A stretch of 64,000 bases of DNA from Acidobacteriota bacterium (GCA_021325515.1 JAJPHC010000063.1:62001-126000); one strand, 5' to 3'; positions 8,827 to 17,713 are shown, counted from the first letter of the stretch. Notes: generated by a model not told the origin, from the letters alone. Numbers and translations are program-made.

Positions 8827-10281
8827 ATGAAAGTCGAACTCGTTCGCGAATTAAAGCTGTCTAAAACAGATCATCTCTTTGTCGTCCTCGCGGAAGGCGT
8901 GAAGCCCGAGACGACTCCGGTCAACGACCTCATCACCAAGACCATCTTCGATTCGGGATTCAGCGGCCGCAGCGGCGAGAGCATCACCGTGCTGTCGCGC
9001 TTCCCGCGCAAGATCTCGCTGATCGGCATCGGCAAAAAGCTCACCGTGCGCGCCGTCCGCGGCGCTCTCTATCAGATCGGCAAGATCGCGCAGCGCCAGC
9101 GCGACACGCACATCGCCGTCGCGGTCCCGATCAGCATTCCGGGCTTCGAGGCCGAAGCCGCGGCGCGCCTGCTCGCCGATGCACTCGCGGCCGCCGACTA
9201 CAAGTACGACCGCTTCATCACGACGAACAAGGACGAACAGAAGCGCGTGGCGATCGACGCCAAGCTGCTCGTCTCGCTCGACGGCCGCCGCATCAAAGTC
9301 ATCAACAAGGAAGCGAACGCCATCATCGACGGCGTCCGCACCGTGCGCGACCTCGGCAACGCTCCCGCGAATCTGATGACTGCCACGCGCATCGCGGAGC
9401 GCGCCGTGGAAGTCGCGAAAGAAACGGGCGTGAAGTGCACGGTCTACGGCAAGCGCGAGATCGAGCGGATGAAGATGGGCGGCCTCCTCGCCGTCAACCG
9501 CGGCTCGGCTGAAGAACCGCGCTTCATCACACTCGAATACACGCCGAAGAAATACTCGAAGCACGTCGCGCTCGTCGGCAAAGGCATCACGTTCGATTCC
9601 GGCGGCATCTCCATCAAGCCCGCCGAGCGAATGGAGGAGATGAAGTTCGACATGTGCGGCGCCGCGGCCGTGATCGGCACGATCGAAGCCGCCGCCAAGC
9701 TCGGCCTCCCGGTCAAGATCACCGGCGCGATCCCCTCGACGGACAACCTGCCGAGCGGCAGCGCCTACAAGCCGGGCGAGATCATCACGATGATGAACGG
9801 CAAGACCGTCGAGATCGTGAATACCGATGCCGAAGGCCGCATGATCCTCGCCGATGCACTGCATTGGGCCTCGCAGAAGAAGCCCGATCACATGCTCGAC
9901 TACGCCACCCTCACCGGCGCCTGCGTCGTCGCCCTCGGCAACGAAGCCGCCGGCCTCTTCACCAGTGATGATGAGCTGGCTCGGAAGTTGATTGAGTGCG
10001 GTGAGCGGGTTGGCGAGCGACTGTGGAGACTCCCCGAGTGGGACGACTACAAAGACCTCGTCCGCAGTGAGTGGGCCGATATCAAGAACTCCGGCGGACG
10101 CTGGGGCGGCGCCATCACCGCCGCGATTTTCCTGAAGGAGTTCGTGACTTGTCCCTCCTGGGCACATCTCGATATCGCCGGCACGGCCTACACGGAACAC
10201 GAGACACCGCGCGAGGCCAGAGGCGCGACCGGCGCGGGCGTCCGCGTCACGATCGAGTTCCTCGAGTCGCTCGTGCGATGA
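8827..10281 (+). CDS. pepA: Leucyl aminopeptidase (M17 family)
   Basis: A 484-residue cytosolic aminopeptidase, usual length. The C-terminal catalytic domain contains LVGKGITFDSGGISIKP (metal/catalytic Lys252 and Asp257 by this start) and the signature NTDAEGRMILADAL with the second metal cluster and Arg. The N-terminal macro-like domain is at about 1-170. It removes N-terminal residues from peptides using two metal ions. ATG 8827 (MKVELVRELKLSK) was chosen because upstream in-frame sequence is Arg/Ser-rich antisense-like coding. Its stop overlaps the next gene start as ATGA. Confidence 0.95.
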   Translation: MKVELVRELKLSKTDHLFVVLAEGVKPETTPVNDLITKTIFDSGFSGRSGESITVLSRFPRKISLIGIGKKLTVRAVRGALYQIGKIAQRQRDTHIAVAVPISIPGFEAEAAARLLADALAAADYKYDRFITTNKDEQKRVAIDAKLLVSLDGRRIKVINKEANAIIDGVRTVRDLGNAPANLMTATRIAERAVEVAKETGVKCTVYGKREIERMKMGGLLAVNRGSAEEPRFITLEYTPKKYSKHVALVGKGITFDSGGISIKPAERMEEMKFDMCGAAAVIGTIEAAAKLGLPVKITGAIPSTDNLPSGSAYKPGEIITMMNGKTVEIVNTDAEGRMILADALHWASQKKPDHMLDYATLTGACVVALGNEAAGLFTSDDELARKLIECGERVGERLWRLPEWDDYKDLVRSEWADIKNSGGRWGGAITAAIFLKEFVTCPSWAHLDIAGTAYTEHETPREARGATGAGVRVTIEFLESLVR

Positions 10282-11342
10282 CGGAGGCGCGGCGCATTGC
10301 CGCCGCCCTCCTTCTGCTTCCTCTTCTCCTCTCCTGCGACCGCGACCGCGATCGCAATGCGGCGCCGCGCCCCGCGGTGCCGCACGAGGAAGTGAACTTC
10401 ACCTCGCTCGATTCCCCCAGCCTGCAGTTCCTTCCGCGAGGACAGGAGGCGCCGCGCTGGCAACTGCAGGAAGATCCGCTCGTCATTCCTGCACAGCAAC
10501 TCGTCAGCTATCTCGATCGCGAAGGCGCACGCTTCGCGCACTACGACGCGCTCGACGTCACCTCGGGCAAGTACCAGTCACTCGACGCGCAGGATGGCTT
10601 CGCGCTCGTCGAGATCTTTCGCTTCCCCGACTTCGTGAAGGCGTTCGGCGCCTGGTCGACGAGCAAGACAGACAGCAGCAAGCCGTTCGATCTGGCGAAT
10701 GGCGCGTTCGAGAATCAACACTCGCTGCACCTCTGGCGCGGCCCGTTCTACGTTCGCGTGACGGGAGGCGGAACGCCGGATGGCCACGAGGCGCTCAAGC
10801 GTCTTCTGCTCACGGTGTCGGAGAAGATGCCGGCGGCGCCCGGCCTGCCCGCGGTCTTCGCCTTCTTCCCCACCGCGAATCGGATTCCGAGCAGCGAGCG
10901 CTACGCGGCGGAGTCCGCGTTCGGCCAGCGCTTCCTCGCCAACTCGTTCATGGCAAGCTTCACACTTGCGGATGGACAGAAGGCCGACGGCCTCATCATC
11001 CCCGCGGCCGACAAGACTGCGGCAGCGAAGATCCTCGACGCCTATCGCACGCTCTTCGTCCACAACGGCAAGCTGCTCGATCCGGTGCCGAACCTCGGCG
11101 AAGAAAACTTCACGGCCGAGGATCGCTACATGGGCCGCGCGGTGGCGTTCCGCCTCGATCGCTTCGTCATCGCGTTCAACGGCTTCGACGACCGCCAGCC
11201 GATCGTCGACATCGCGGGCGCGACGGAACAGCGGATCATCGGCTCCATCCGCAAGCAACTCGTGAACGCCGACAAGCAGGCAGACAACAGCGATCGCGCG
11301 ACGAACGACGGAACGCCGGGCTGGGTGACGAAGAGGCAGTAG
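10278..11342 (+). CDS. DUF6599-like lipoprotein
   Basis: A 354-residue protein with a lipoprotein signal (LLLLPLLLSC, Cys at about residue 21). It then has an extended domain with AHYDALDVTSGKYQSLDAQDG and AFFPTANRIPSSERY segments, which I associate with the DUF6599 family of acidobacterial proteins; function unknown. The start codon overlaps the pepA stop by four bases (ATGA), so the two are translationally coupled. Probably anchored to an envelope membrane facing the periplasm. Confidence 0.75.
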   Translation: MTEARRIAAALLLLPLLLSCDRDRDRNAAPRPAVPHEEVNFTSLDSPSLQFLPRGQEAPRWQLQEDPLVIPAQQLVSYLDREGARFAHYDALDVTSGKYQSLDAQDGFALVEIFRFPDFVKAFGAWSTSKTDSSKPFDLANGAFENQHSLHLWRGPFYVRVTGGGTPDGHEALKRLLLTVSEKMPAAPGLPAVFAFFPTANRIPSSERYAAESAFGQRFLANSFMASFTLADGQKADGLIIPAADKTAAAKILDAYRTLFVHNGKLLDPVPNLGEENFTAEDRYMGRAVAFRLDRFVIAFNGFDDRQPIVDIAGATEQRIIGSIRKQLVNADKQADNSDRATNDGTPGWVTKRQ

Positions 11343-11350
11343 TGCAGTTC

Positions 11351-11431
11351 ATCCCGACTGAGCGAAGCGAATGGAGCCTTTCGCTCGGCGCCGTCGTTGA
11401 TCCCTCCGCTCCGCTTCGCTCCGGTCGGGAT
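11351..11431. repeat. Inverted repeat, 'GAGCGAAGCGA' family, copy 1
   Basis: The left arm (11351-11376) begins ATCCCGACTGAGCGAAGCGA; the right arm (11401-11431) ends TTCGCTCCGGTCGGGAT. The arms are imperfect reverse complements. The same family occurs at 13151-13270. It sits between two convergent genes and could act as a bidirectional terminator. Confidence 0.8.
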
Positions 11432-11442
11432 AAACGGAACCC

Positions 11443-11916
11443 TCACCTCTCCCAGGTCCCGCTCTTCCCTCCCGTCTTCCGCACGAGCTGCAGGCCTTCG
11501 ATCACGATCCCTTTTTCTGCGCTCTTGCACATGTCGTAGATCGTGAGGGCTGCGACGGCGCAGCCGGTCATGGCTTCCATTTCGACACCGGTCTTCGCTT
11601 CGCAGCGGACGATGGCCCGGATCTCGATCGTGCCGGCTTTGGGATCGAGATCGAAGGTAACGTCGACGGAGTCGAGAGCGATCGGGTGTGCGAGAGGAAT
11701 GAGCGACGGCGTCTGTTTCGCCGCCATCACGCCGGCCACCTTCGCGGTCGTGAGCACATCGCCTTTCGGCAGCGCGCGCTCGACCAGTTTCTTCAGGGTC
11801 GCAGGCTGCATCCTGACGGTCGCCACGGCGACCGCCTCACGCACCGACGCGCGTTTGGCGCCGACGTGCACCATGGAGATGCCGCCGGTCTCATCGAGAT
11901 GGGAAAAGTCGTTCAT
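11443..11916 (-). CDS. moaC: Cyclic pyranopterin monophosphate synthase
   Basis: A 157-residue MoaC, normal length. It makes cyclic pyranopterin monophosphate from the MoaA product in molybdenum cofactor synthesis. Visible motifs are FSHLDETGGISMVHVG, KGDVLTTAKVAGVMAAKQT, LIPLAHPI and EMEAMTGCAVAALTIYDM, with the conserved Lys and Asp catalytic residues in the last segments. It overlaps the end of mobA by 26 bases, forming a mobA-moaC unit for the first and a late step of the cofactor pathway. Confidence 0.96.
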   Translation of the reverse strand: MNDFSHLDETGGISMVHVGAKRASVREAVAVATVRMQPATLKKLVERALPKGDVLTTAKVAGVMAAKQTPSLIPLAHPIALDSVDVTFDLDPKAGTIEIRAIVRCEAKTGVEMEAMTGCAVAALTIYDMCKSAEKGIVIEGLQLVRKTGGKSGTWER

Positions 11917-12457
11917 CGATCCGCCTCGCTAGTTCGAGATCTTCCGCAGTATTCACGTTCAGCAGCGGCTCGCCTGCAAATCGCGCACGCAGTTCCGCCT
12001 CCTCGATCATCGTCACATGCGCCTCGGCGATCAAGCCTCGAAGATCGAAACGGCTCTCCGCGATTCGCGCCTCGATGCGCGCCAGCATCGCGGGGCCATA
12101 TCCCGCACAAAGCATCTGCGGGATTCCGCTCCACACCGGGATGAGCATCTCCTCGTGAAAGGAGTCGCGCAGAAACGCCAGCACGCCGCTGGTGATCAAC
12201 GGGTAATCCACGGCGAGCACGAAGCAGGGTGCAGCGGAGTGTTGGAGCGCGCGGGCCACGCCGAAGATGGCGGCTTCGCCGTCGTGCGGCGGCTCATGAA
12301 TCGTCTCGATCGCCAGAGCCTCGCCGCCGGGGCGCTGCACCGCGATCACGCGATCGAACACGGCACGCGCGGACGCCGCAACGCGATCGAGAAACATCGC
12401 GGTCTTCGACTCTCCCATCCTCCGCGATCGACCGCCGGTCAGCACGTAGCAGTTCAT
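11891..12457 (-). CDS. mobA: Molybdenum cofactor guanylyltransferase
   Basis: A 188-residue NTP transferase starting at ATG 12457. The N-terminus YVLTGGRSRRMGESKTAMF is the LxGGxSxRMGxxK nucleotide-binding signature, LAVDYPLIT is the metal-binding aspartate strand, and LLNVNTAEDLELA is the usual C-terminal motif. The family adds GMP to Mo-molybdopterin. Overlap with moaC indicates an operon. The start is only 27 bases from the divergent glycosyltransferase start, so their promoters overlap. Confidence 0.9.
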   Translation of the reverse strand: MNCYVLTGGRSRRMGESKTAMFLDRVAASARAVFDRVIAVQRPGGEALAIETIHEPPHDGEAAIFGVARALQHSAAPCFVLAVDYPLITSGVLAFLRDSFHEEMLIPVWSGIPQMLCAGYGPAMLARIEARIAESRFDLRGLIAEAHVTMIEEAELRARFAGEPLLNVNTAEDLELARRIDERLFPSR

Positions 12458-12484
12458 GCCGGGCGTTACGTTACCATCGGGCCG

Positions 12485-13189
12485 ATGAAGGTCGCCGCGG
12501 TCATTCCCGCGCTCAACGAAGAGAAATGGATCGCCGCGTCGATCCGTGCCGCGCGCGCCGCGGGAATCGATGAGGTGATCGTCTCCGACGGCGGGAGCAG
12601 CGATCAGACGCTGGCCATCGCCCGGGAGTGCGCAGCACGCGTTCTCACCGGCGAGACGATGCGCGCACGGCAACTGAATCGGGGAGCCGAAGCAGCGACC
12701 AGCGACGCCGTCGTCTTCGTCCACGCCGACACGCTTCTGCCTCTCGGCGCCGCGCGCGCGATCGCCGATGCACTACAGAGCCATGGCTTCGGCGGATTCC
12801 GTCTCCGCTTCGCCGAATCGGATCCGAAGCTCCTCATCGCTGCGATGATGATCAACGCGCGCACGGCGTTGACGAAGTCACCCTGGGGCGATCAGTCGCA
12901 GTTCATCCTGCGCCGGCAGTTTCTCGATGACGGAGGCTTTCGCGAGATCCCGATCATGGAGGACTACGAGCTCGCCATCCGAATGAAGCGCAGAGGCTCG
13001 ACGACGCTCCTGCCACTGCACGTCATCACCTCGGGCCGCCGCTTTCTCGAGAAGGGATTGTGGAAGACCGCCGCGATCAACTGGCGGATGATCGCCGCCT
13101 ACCGGCTCGGCGCCGATCCTGAGGAACTGGCGAAGATGTATCGGGCGCGCATCCCGACCGAGCGAAGCGAGCGGAGGGATCAACGCTGA
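12485..13189 (+). CDS. Family 2 glycosyltransferase (TIGR04283-like)
   Basis: A 234-residue protein with GT-A fold motifs: VIPALNEEKWIAASI, VSDGGSSDQTL, VFVHADTLLP (DxD-like) and MEDYELAIRMKRRG. This pattern matches the TIGR04283 group of glycosyltransferases, often near radical-SAM/selenium genes; the substrate is unknown. No membrane helices were seen. The last residues, RIPTERSERRDQR, are encoded by the left arm of the 13151-13270 repeat, so the native C-terminus has been replaced or extended by the repeat. Confidence 0.88.
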   Translation: MKVAAVIPALNEEKWIAASIRAARAAGIDEVIVSDGGSSDQTLAIARECAARVLTGETMRARQLNRGAEAATSDAVVFVHADTLLPLGAARAIADALQSHGFGGFRLRFAESDPKLLIAAMMINARTALTKSPWGDQSQFILRRQFLDDGGFREIPIMEDYELAIRMKRRGSTTLLPLHVITSGRRFLEKGLWKTAAINWRMIAAYRLGADPEELAKMYRARIPTERSERRDQR

Positions 13190-13270
13190 CACCGGCAGGC
13201 GTGCTTCGGTGACGTCGCAACCCTGCCGGTGCCGTCGCTGGTCCCTCCGCTCGCTTCGCTCGGTCGGGAT
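13151..13270. repeat. Perfect 29-base inverted repeat with nested palindrome, copy 2
   Basis: Arms 13151-13179 and 13242-13270 are exact reverse complements (outer end ATCCCGACCGAGCGAAGCGA). Inside is a second pair, CACCGGCAGG at 13190-13199 and CCTGCCGGTG at 13222-13231. The block lies between convergent genes and extends into the coding end of the glycosyltransferase. Related to the copy at 11351-11431. Confidence 0.88.
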
Positions 13271-13283
13271 GTTTGCGCCGCGC

Positions 13284-13781
13284 TCACTCCCTGCGCCGCG
13301 GCTTCCGCTTCTCTTCCTCTTCCACCTTCTTCGCATGCCGGGCCTGGCCGAGGCTTACGTTGATGGGGTGGCTGCGGTCGAGGAAGGGAACCGTCGGCCG
13401 CGCGCGGACGCCGAGCATCCTCTGTACAGCGAGCAGTCCGTCGTGATGCTCGTTCAGCTTCAAGCCTGCCTCGACCATCTCCAGCGCCTTCCGCCGATGC
13501 CCGGCGGCAAGGTAGACGCGAGCGAGATTCGCGTAGTGATCGGGGTTGTAGAACTCGAGATCGATCGCGCGACGGCAGAGATCGATCGCGCTCTTGTATT
13601 GCTTCCTCACGAGCGCCAGACAGACGCCGAAGTACGAGAGGCCCTGCGCGAGCTTGACCGACTGCAGCGAGGGGACATCTTCCGATCCATAGGCATCATC
13701 GAAGATCAACAACGCGCGGAGATAATCCTCGGCCTTGGTGTAGAGGATGCCTTCCGCGATCTGCTTCACCAGTTTGCTCAT
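13284..13781 (-). CDS. Tetratricopeptide repeat protein
   Basis: A 165-residue protein with TPR-like helices at about 15-110 (YLRALLIFDDAYG, YKSAIDLCRRAIDLEFYNPDHYANLARVYLAAGHRRKALEMV) and a basic tail (KRKPRRRE). No signal peptide. It directly abuts the stop codon of the receiver-PilZ gene, so it is part of the cysteine desulfurase/PilZ/TPR transcription unit. TPRs mediate protein contacts; the partner is not evident, though the PilZ protein is the natural candidate. Confidence 0.82.
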   Translation of the reverse strand: MSKLVKQIAEGILYTKAEDYLRALLIFDDAYGSEDVPSLQSVKLAQGLSYFGVCLALVRKQYKSAIDLCRRAIDLEFYNPDHYANLARVYLAAGHRRKALEMVEAGLKLNEHHDGLLAVQRMLGVRARPTVPFLDRSHPINVSLGQARHAKKVEEEEKRKPRRRE

Positions 13782-14483
13782 TCAGATCAACTCCCTCGAT
13801 CGTAGACGATGAACGTAGCGCTCGATGCGTTCCTTCTGCTCTTCCGTGAGGTCGATGAAACGCATGCCGTACTTGGCCATCGTTCCGCAGAACTCCGCGC
13901 GCAGCACCTGAGCCTCGACCTGCAGCGGGCGGGGATCGCCGGGCAGGTAGAAGTGCAATCGTACCGACCCGTCGCCGGGCAGCATGCGATCGACTTCGAG
14001 CAGCATGCCGCTGGCAGAGATGTTGAGGCTGCGGCCGAGAACGAAGCGGCCGTTCTTTTCGAGCGAGACTTCGATCTTCGTGATCGTACGGAGCTGGCGG
14101 CGAACGGGAATCGTCGTCAGCTTCTCGACCTTGGAATCGAGCTCGCGCCGCTGGATCGGACGGAAGATCACGTCATTGCAGCCGGCGGAGAGACAGAGGT
14201 CGCCATGATCGGGATTCTCGCGATCGGCGATGAGCAGGAGCGACGCGGAGCGCGTCAGGTCATGGCCGCGGATCTCGCGGCAGAACTCCGGCGCGGTCAT
14301 GTCGAAGAGATCGAACCCGAAGATGATGAGATGCGGGACCTCCTCGCGCGCCTTCTGCAGCCCTTCGGTGCCGGCGAGCGCCGTGAGAATGATCGTGTCG
14401 CGGCGCCGCAGAATCGTCTCCTGAAAGGTCAGCGCGCCACGGGAGTGGTCGACGAGAAGAATGCGGCCGGTCTCCGTGCTCAT
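13782..14483 (-). CDS. Receiver-like and PilZ domain protein
   Basis: A 233-residue protein. Residues about 8-120 resemble a CheY-like receiver (RILLVDHSRGALTFQETIL, LIIFGFDLFDM, SAGCNDVIFRPI); the phospho-acceptor position is occupied within GFDLFDM, and a PI replaces the usual KP. Residues about 130-225 form a PilZ domain with RRQLR and GRSLNISASGMLLE, the RxxxR and [DN]xSxxG c-di-GMP contact motifs. Likely a c-di-GMP effector, matching the three GGDEF proteins in the window. Its start overlaps the cysteine desulfurase stop by four bases. Confidence 0.85.
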   Translation of the reverse strand: MSTETGRILLVDHSRGALTFQETILRRRDTIILTALAGTEGLQKAREEVPHLIIFGFDLFDMTAPEFCREIRGHDLTRSASLLLIADRENPDHGDLCLSAGCNDVIFRPIQRRELDSKVEKLTTIPVRRQLRTITKIEVSLEKNGRFVLGRSLNISASGMLLEVDRMLPGDGSVRLHFYLPGDPRPLQVEAQVLRAEFCGTMAKYGMRFIDLTEEQKERIERYVHRLRSRELI

Positions 14484-15589
14484 GGCGTAATCTGCCTGAG
14501 CCGCGCCACGGCTCGCTCGAGATCGTCGACGAGCATCGCCGCATGCTCGGGTGTGTTCGCCGTTCCCAGACCAACGCGGATGGATCCCATCGCCGCAGCC
14601 TCACCCACTCCGATTGCTGTCAGCACACGCGAAGGACCGCGTTCGCCGGTGCTGCATGCGGAACCTGTGGACAGAGAGAAACGCCGCATGCCCAGGATCA
14701 GCGATTCGGCCTCGACTCGCTCGAAACTGACGTTCAGGTTACCCGGCAATCTTAAATCCCTTGGGCCGTGAACGGAAACACCGGCGATTTCCGCAGCGAT
14801 CGAATCCCACAGCGAGTTGCGCAGCGCGGTCAGACGGCGCGCCTCTTCCTCCATCTCCGCAGCGCGAAGCTCGAGCGCGGCGGCCATGCCGATCACGCCC
14901 GGCACGTTCACCGTTCCGGAGCGCAGATTGCGCTCCTGTCCCCCACCCACGATCAGCGGCGGCACCCTGATGCCGCGCCGCACCATCAGACCTCCGATCC
15001 CTTTCGGACCGTAGACCTTGTGCGCGGAAAACGACGCGAGGTCGACGTTGGTCAGATCGAGGGGGACCTTGCCGGCGGCCTGCGTGATGTCGCTGTGAAA
15101 GAGGATGCCGCGCTCGCGCGCGATCGCGCCGATCGCAGCGATGTTCTGCAACGTGCCGATCTCGCCGTTCGCGGCTTCGATCGAGATCAGTTTCGTATTC
15201 GACCGGATCGCGGCACTCACCGCCTCCGGCGCGATGAAGCCCTCGCGGTCAGGCCGCAGAATCGTCAGCTCCGCGCCGCTTTCGTGGAGAGGAGCGAGCA
15301 CGGACTTGTGCTCGATCGCGCTGGTGATTGCATGATCCTTGCGCCCCACGATCCGCAGCGCGATGTTGTTCGACTCGGTCGCGCCCGCGGTAAAGCAGAT
15401 CTCGGCGGAGACGACACCGAAGAACCGCGCAATCGCAATCCGCGCGTCTTCGACCGCGCGCGACGCAGCGCGCCCATGCTCATGAACGATCGCCGCCGGA
15501 TTGCCGAAGACCGACGTAAAGAAAGGCAGCATCTTCTCGACGACACGCGGATCGCAGGGAGTCGTGGCGTGATGGTCGAGGTAGATCAT
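14480..15589 (-). CDS. Cysteine desulfurase (class V aminotransferase, NifS/IscS-like)
   Basis: A 369-residue PLP enzyme that releases sulfur from cysteine as a protein persulfide. Motifs: IYLDHHATTPCDP at the N-terminus, AGATESNN, the PLP lysine in SFSAHKVYGPKG (Lys191), RSGTVNVPGVIG, and the flexible-loop cysteine in STGSACSTGERGPS (Cys312). The short loop around Cys is typical of NifS/IscS group I enzymes. No iscU, iscA or tRNA thiolase gene is adjacent, so the sulfur acceptor is unknown. First gene of the unit with the PilZ and TPR genes. Confidence 0.93.
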   Translation of the reverse strand: MIYLDHHATTPCDPRVVEKMLPFFTSVFGNPAAIVHEHGRAASRAVEDARIAIARFFGVVSAEICFTAGATESNNIALRIVGRKDHAITSAIEHKSVLAPLHESGAELTILRPDREGFIAPEAVSAAIRSNTKLISIEAANGEIGTLQNIAAIGAIARERGILFHSDITQAAGKVPLDLTNVDLASFSAHKVYGPKGIGGLMVRRGIRVPPLIVGGGQERNLRSGTVNVPGVIGMAAALELRAAEMEEEARRLTALRNSLWDSIAAEIAGVSVHGPRDLRLPGNLNVSFERVEAESLILGMRRFSLSTGSACSTGERGPSRVLTAIGVGEAAAMGSIRVGLGTANTPEHAAMLVDDLERAVARLRQITP

Positions 15590-15603
15590 GAGTTGTGATG
15601 GGA

Positions 15604-15684
15604 AATTGAAAATTGAATTTGAAAATTGAAAATTGGACGACCAGGAGAGCCGGCCCAGGCATTTTCAATTTTCAATTTTCAATT
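15604..15684. repeat. A/T-rich inverted repeat of TTTTCAA units
   Basis: The left arm (15604-15635) consists of TTGAAAA-type heptamers and the right arm (15661-15684) of TTTTCAATTTTCAA heptamers, separated by a GC-rich 25-base loop. It is a sharp low-GC island in otherwise GC-rich sequence, lying between pcnB (stop 15690) and the cysteine desulfurase start. It can form a long A-U hairpin and may be a terminator for pcnB or a simple-sequence expansion. Confidence 0.75.
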
Positions 15685-15689
15685 CCCCC

Positions 15690-16994
15690 TCACCTCCGCC
15701 GTCTTCGCCGTCTAACCGGCTGCTGCGCCACCTCGCCTTCCCTTCTCGCCCGTTGCGCGAAGTGGTGCCACTGCTTGTATTGCTCGACGTACCTGCCGGA
15801 GGAGAGTGCATAGAGCTCGAGCAGGGCGAGCGCGTCGTTGAACGGCTCGCGATGCACGGCGCGGAATTGCGCGCGCCGGTCGCTTGGCGGCTCGAGCAGA
15901 CGCCACAGAGTCTCGAGTGCCTGCTCGATCTGATGGCGTGTCCCCGCTGCCAGCGCCATGCGCGCGCAAAGCGGCTGCACGAGGTCGCGGATGAACGTCA
16001 GCACCTCGGCGATCCGCATCCGCGATTCCCGGCGATGCTCTTCACGCTCGAGCTCCGCGACCACCCATGGGAGCATCAGCACGCTGAGCAGCACGGCATC
16101 GGTGATCTTCCGCCCCGCCTGCACGGTGCGATCGAGCACTTCCAGCATCTTCCAGAAATACGGTGCCCGCTCCCCGGCGATCGCTCCATACACTTCCGGC
16201 AGCAGCGGCTCGAGGAGCCCGGAGTCCACCATCCTGCGGATCGCCTCGCGCGACCAGCCGCGGCGGAGCAGCTCCAGGATCTCTTCCGACACACGCGGCG
16301 GCGACGCCTTCAGGATCTCGTTGCGATGCCGCAGGACGGCGTCATACGTCGCCTGCTCGATCTCGAAACCGAGACGCGATGCGAACTCGATCGCGCGCAT
16401 CATCCGCACGGGGTCCTCGCGGAAACGGACATCGGGATCGCCGATCATCCGCACGCGTTTCTGCCGCATGTCCTCGAGGCCGCCGACGTAGTCGATCACC
16501 GAGAAATCGGCGATGTTGTAGAAGAGCGCGTTGATCGTGAAGTCGCGCCGCTTCGCATCCTGAAGCGGCGAGCCGAACGTGTTGTCATCCGTGATCAGGA
16601 AATCTTCGTTCTCTTCATCCGTCGAGCTTCGCTCCGGCTCGCGCCGGAAGGTCGCGACCTCGACGATCTGATCCTGAAAGATGATGTGCACCAGCCGGAA
16701 GCGCCGGCCGATGATGCGGCTGTTGCGGAAGAGACGGCGGATGTCGCCCGGATGCGCATCCGTCGCGATGTCGAAGTCCTTCGGCTGCCGGTTCATCAGC
16801 AGATCGCGCACGCTGCCTCCGCACAAATACGCGCGATAGCCGCTGCGATGCAGCCGGTAGAGAACCTTCAGAACGTTTTCCGGAATGCGGCGGCGCGAGA
16901 TCGAGTGATCGCTGCGATCGATTACCGTCGCACCGGCGTTGTCATTCACCGGTGTCGAATCGTCCGTCTCCGGACCTGTAGGCAACTCCGTCAT
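15690..16994 (-). CDS. pcnB: Poly(A) polymerase / CCA-adding-type nucleotidyltransferase
   Basis: A 434-residue class II nucleotidyltransferase. The head domain shows YLCGGSVRDLLMNRQPKDFDIATDAHP (GGxVRD and the DxD metal pair), then RRDFTINALFYN, and the RNA-binding neck VRFREDPVRMMRAIEFASRLGF. The C-terminus is Arg-rich (RRRRRRR). Domain order and the basic tail favour PcnB, which adds 3' poly(A) to RNA, over a tRNA CCA enzyme, but the two are hard to separate by eye. The start overlaps the lepB stop by four bases. Confidence 0.85.
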   Translation of the reverse strand: MTELPTGPETDDSTPVNDNAGATVIDRSDHSISRRRIPENVLKVLYRLHRSGYRAYLCGGSVRDLLMNRQPKDFDIATDAHPGDIRRLFRNSRIIGRRFRLVHIIFQDQIVEVATFRREPERSSTDEENEDFLITDDNTFGSPLQDAKRRDFTINALFYNIADFSVIDYVGGLEDMRQKRVRMIGDPDVRFREDPVRMMRAIEFASRLGFEIEQATYDAVLRHRNEILKASPPRVSEEILELLRRGWSREAIRRMVDSGLLEPLLPEVYGAIAGERAPYFWKMLEVLDRTVQAGRKITDAVLLSVLMLPWVVAELEREEHRRESRMRIAEVLTFIRDLVQPLCARMALAAGTRHQIEQALETLWRLLEPPSDRRAQFRAVHREPFNDALALLELYALSSGRYVEQYKQWHHFAQRARREGEVAQQPVRRRRRRR

Positions 16995-17713
16995 TGGAGC
17001 TCGTTCACTCCTTCGATCGGTTCTTCAGCGTGATAGTGGTACTTCCTGTCGACGATCATGAACATGCGATCCCAGCGCGTGCGCGTGCCGAAGTAACGCA
17101 CGACGCCCCACAATTCCTTCGCGCGATCACGCCACGTTGCATCCGCCATCGTCGGCTGCCCGTGAAAGGACCAGTAGACCATGAATGCACGCCCCTTGAT
17201 CATCGAGCGGGGCACCGGACCCCAATATCGCGAGTCCTTCGAATTGTCCCGATTGTCTCCCATCGCGAAGTACTCCCCCTGGGGAACCGTGTACGGCGCC
17301 AGTTGATCGCGAAATGGATAGATCGCCTGATCGATGTGAATGACGTACGGCTCGTCCAGCTTCTTCCCGTTGATGAACACTTCCTTGTTCTGAATCATCA
17401 CGGTCTCGCCCGGCAAGCCGATCACGCGCTTCACGAAGTCGGTCTCCGGTTGCAGCGGATAGCGGAAGACGATGATGTCGCCGCGGCGGATGTCGCGGAT
17501 CGGCAGGAGAAACTGCGCGCCGGGGCCATAGATGAACTTGTTGACGATGAGGTGATCGCCGACTTTCAGATTGTCTTCCATCGAGCCCGACGGAATCTTG
17601 AACGCCTGAAAGACGAAGACCGAGGCGAAGCGGACGAAGATGACGGCGATGAGCAACGCCTCGAGGTACTCCCGCAGCGTCGACTTGCCCTCCCCATCCT
17701 CGTGCGGAACCAT
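16991..17713 (-). CDS. lepB: Signal peptidase I
   Basis: A 240-residue S26 protease that removes signal peptides from exported proteins. One N-terminal membrane segment (ALLIAVIFVRFASVFVFQAF) precedes IPSGSM with catalytic Ser44. The general base lies in TDFVKRVIGLPGE (Lys95), and the box MGDNRDNSKDSRYWGPV is complete. It is coupled to pcnB by a four-base overlap. The many predicted secreted proteins in the window would be its clients. Confidence 0.95.
   Translation of the reverse strand: MVPHEDGEGKSTLREYLEALLIAVIFVRFASVFVFQAFKIPSGSMEDNLKVGDHLIVNKFIYGPGAQFLLPIRDIRRGDIIVFRYPLQPETDFVKRVIGLPGETVMIQNKEVFINGKKLDEPYVIHIDQAIYPFRDQLAPYTVPQGEYFAMGDNRDNSKDSRYWGPVPRSMIKGRAFMVYWSFHGQPTMADATWRDRAKELWGVVRYFGTRTRWDRMFMIVDRKYHYHAEEPIEGVNELQ

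Noticed and set aside
13209-14771. Plus-strand frames opposite the TPR, PilZ and desulfurase genes
   Set aside because: Antisense shadows; genes on the minus strand have clear domains and tight operon spacing.
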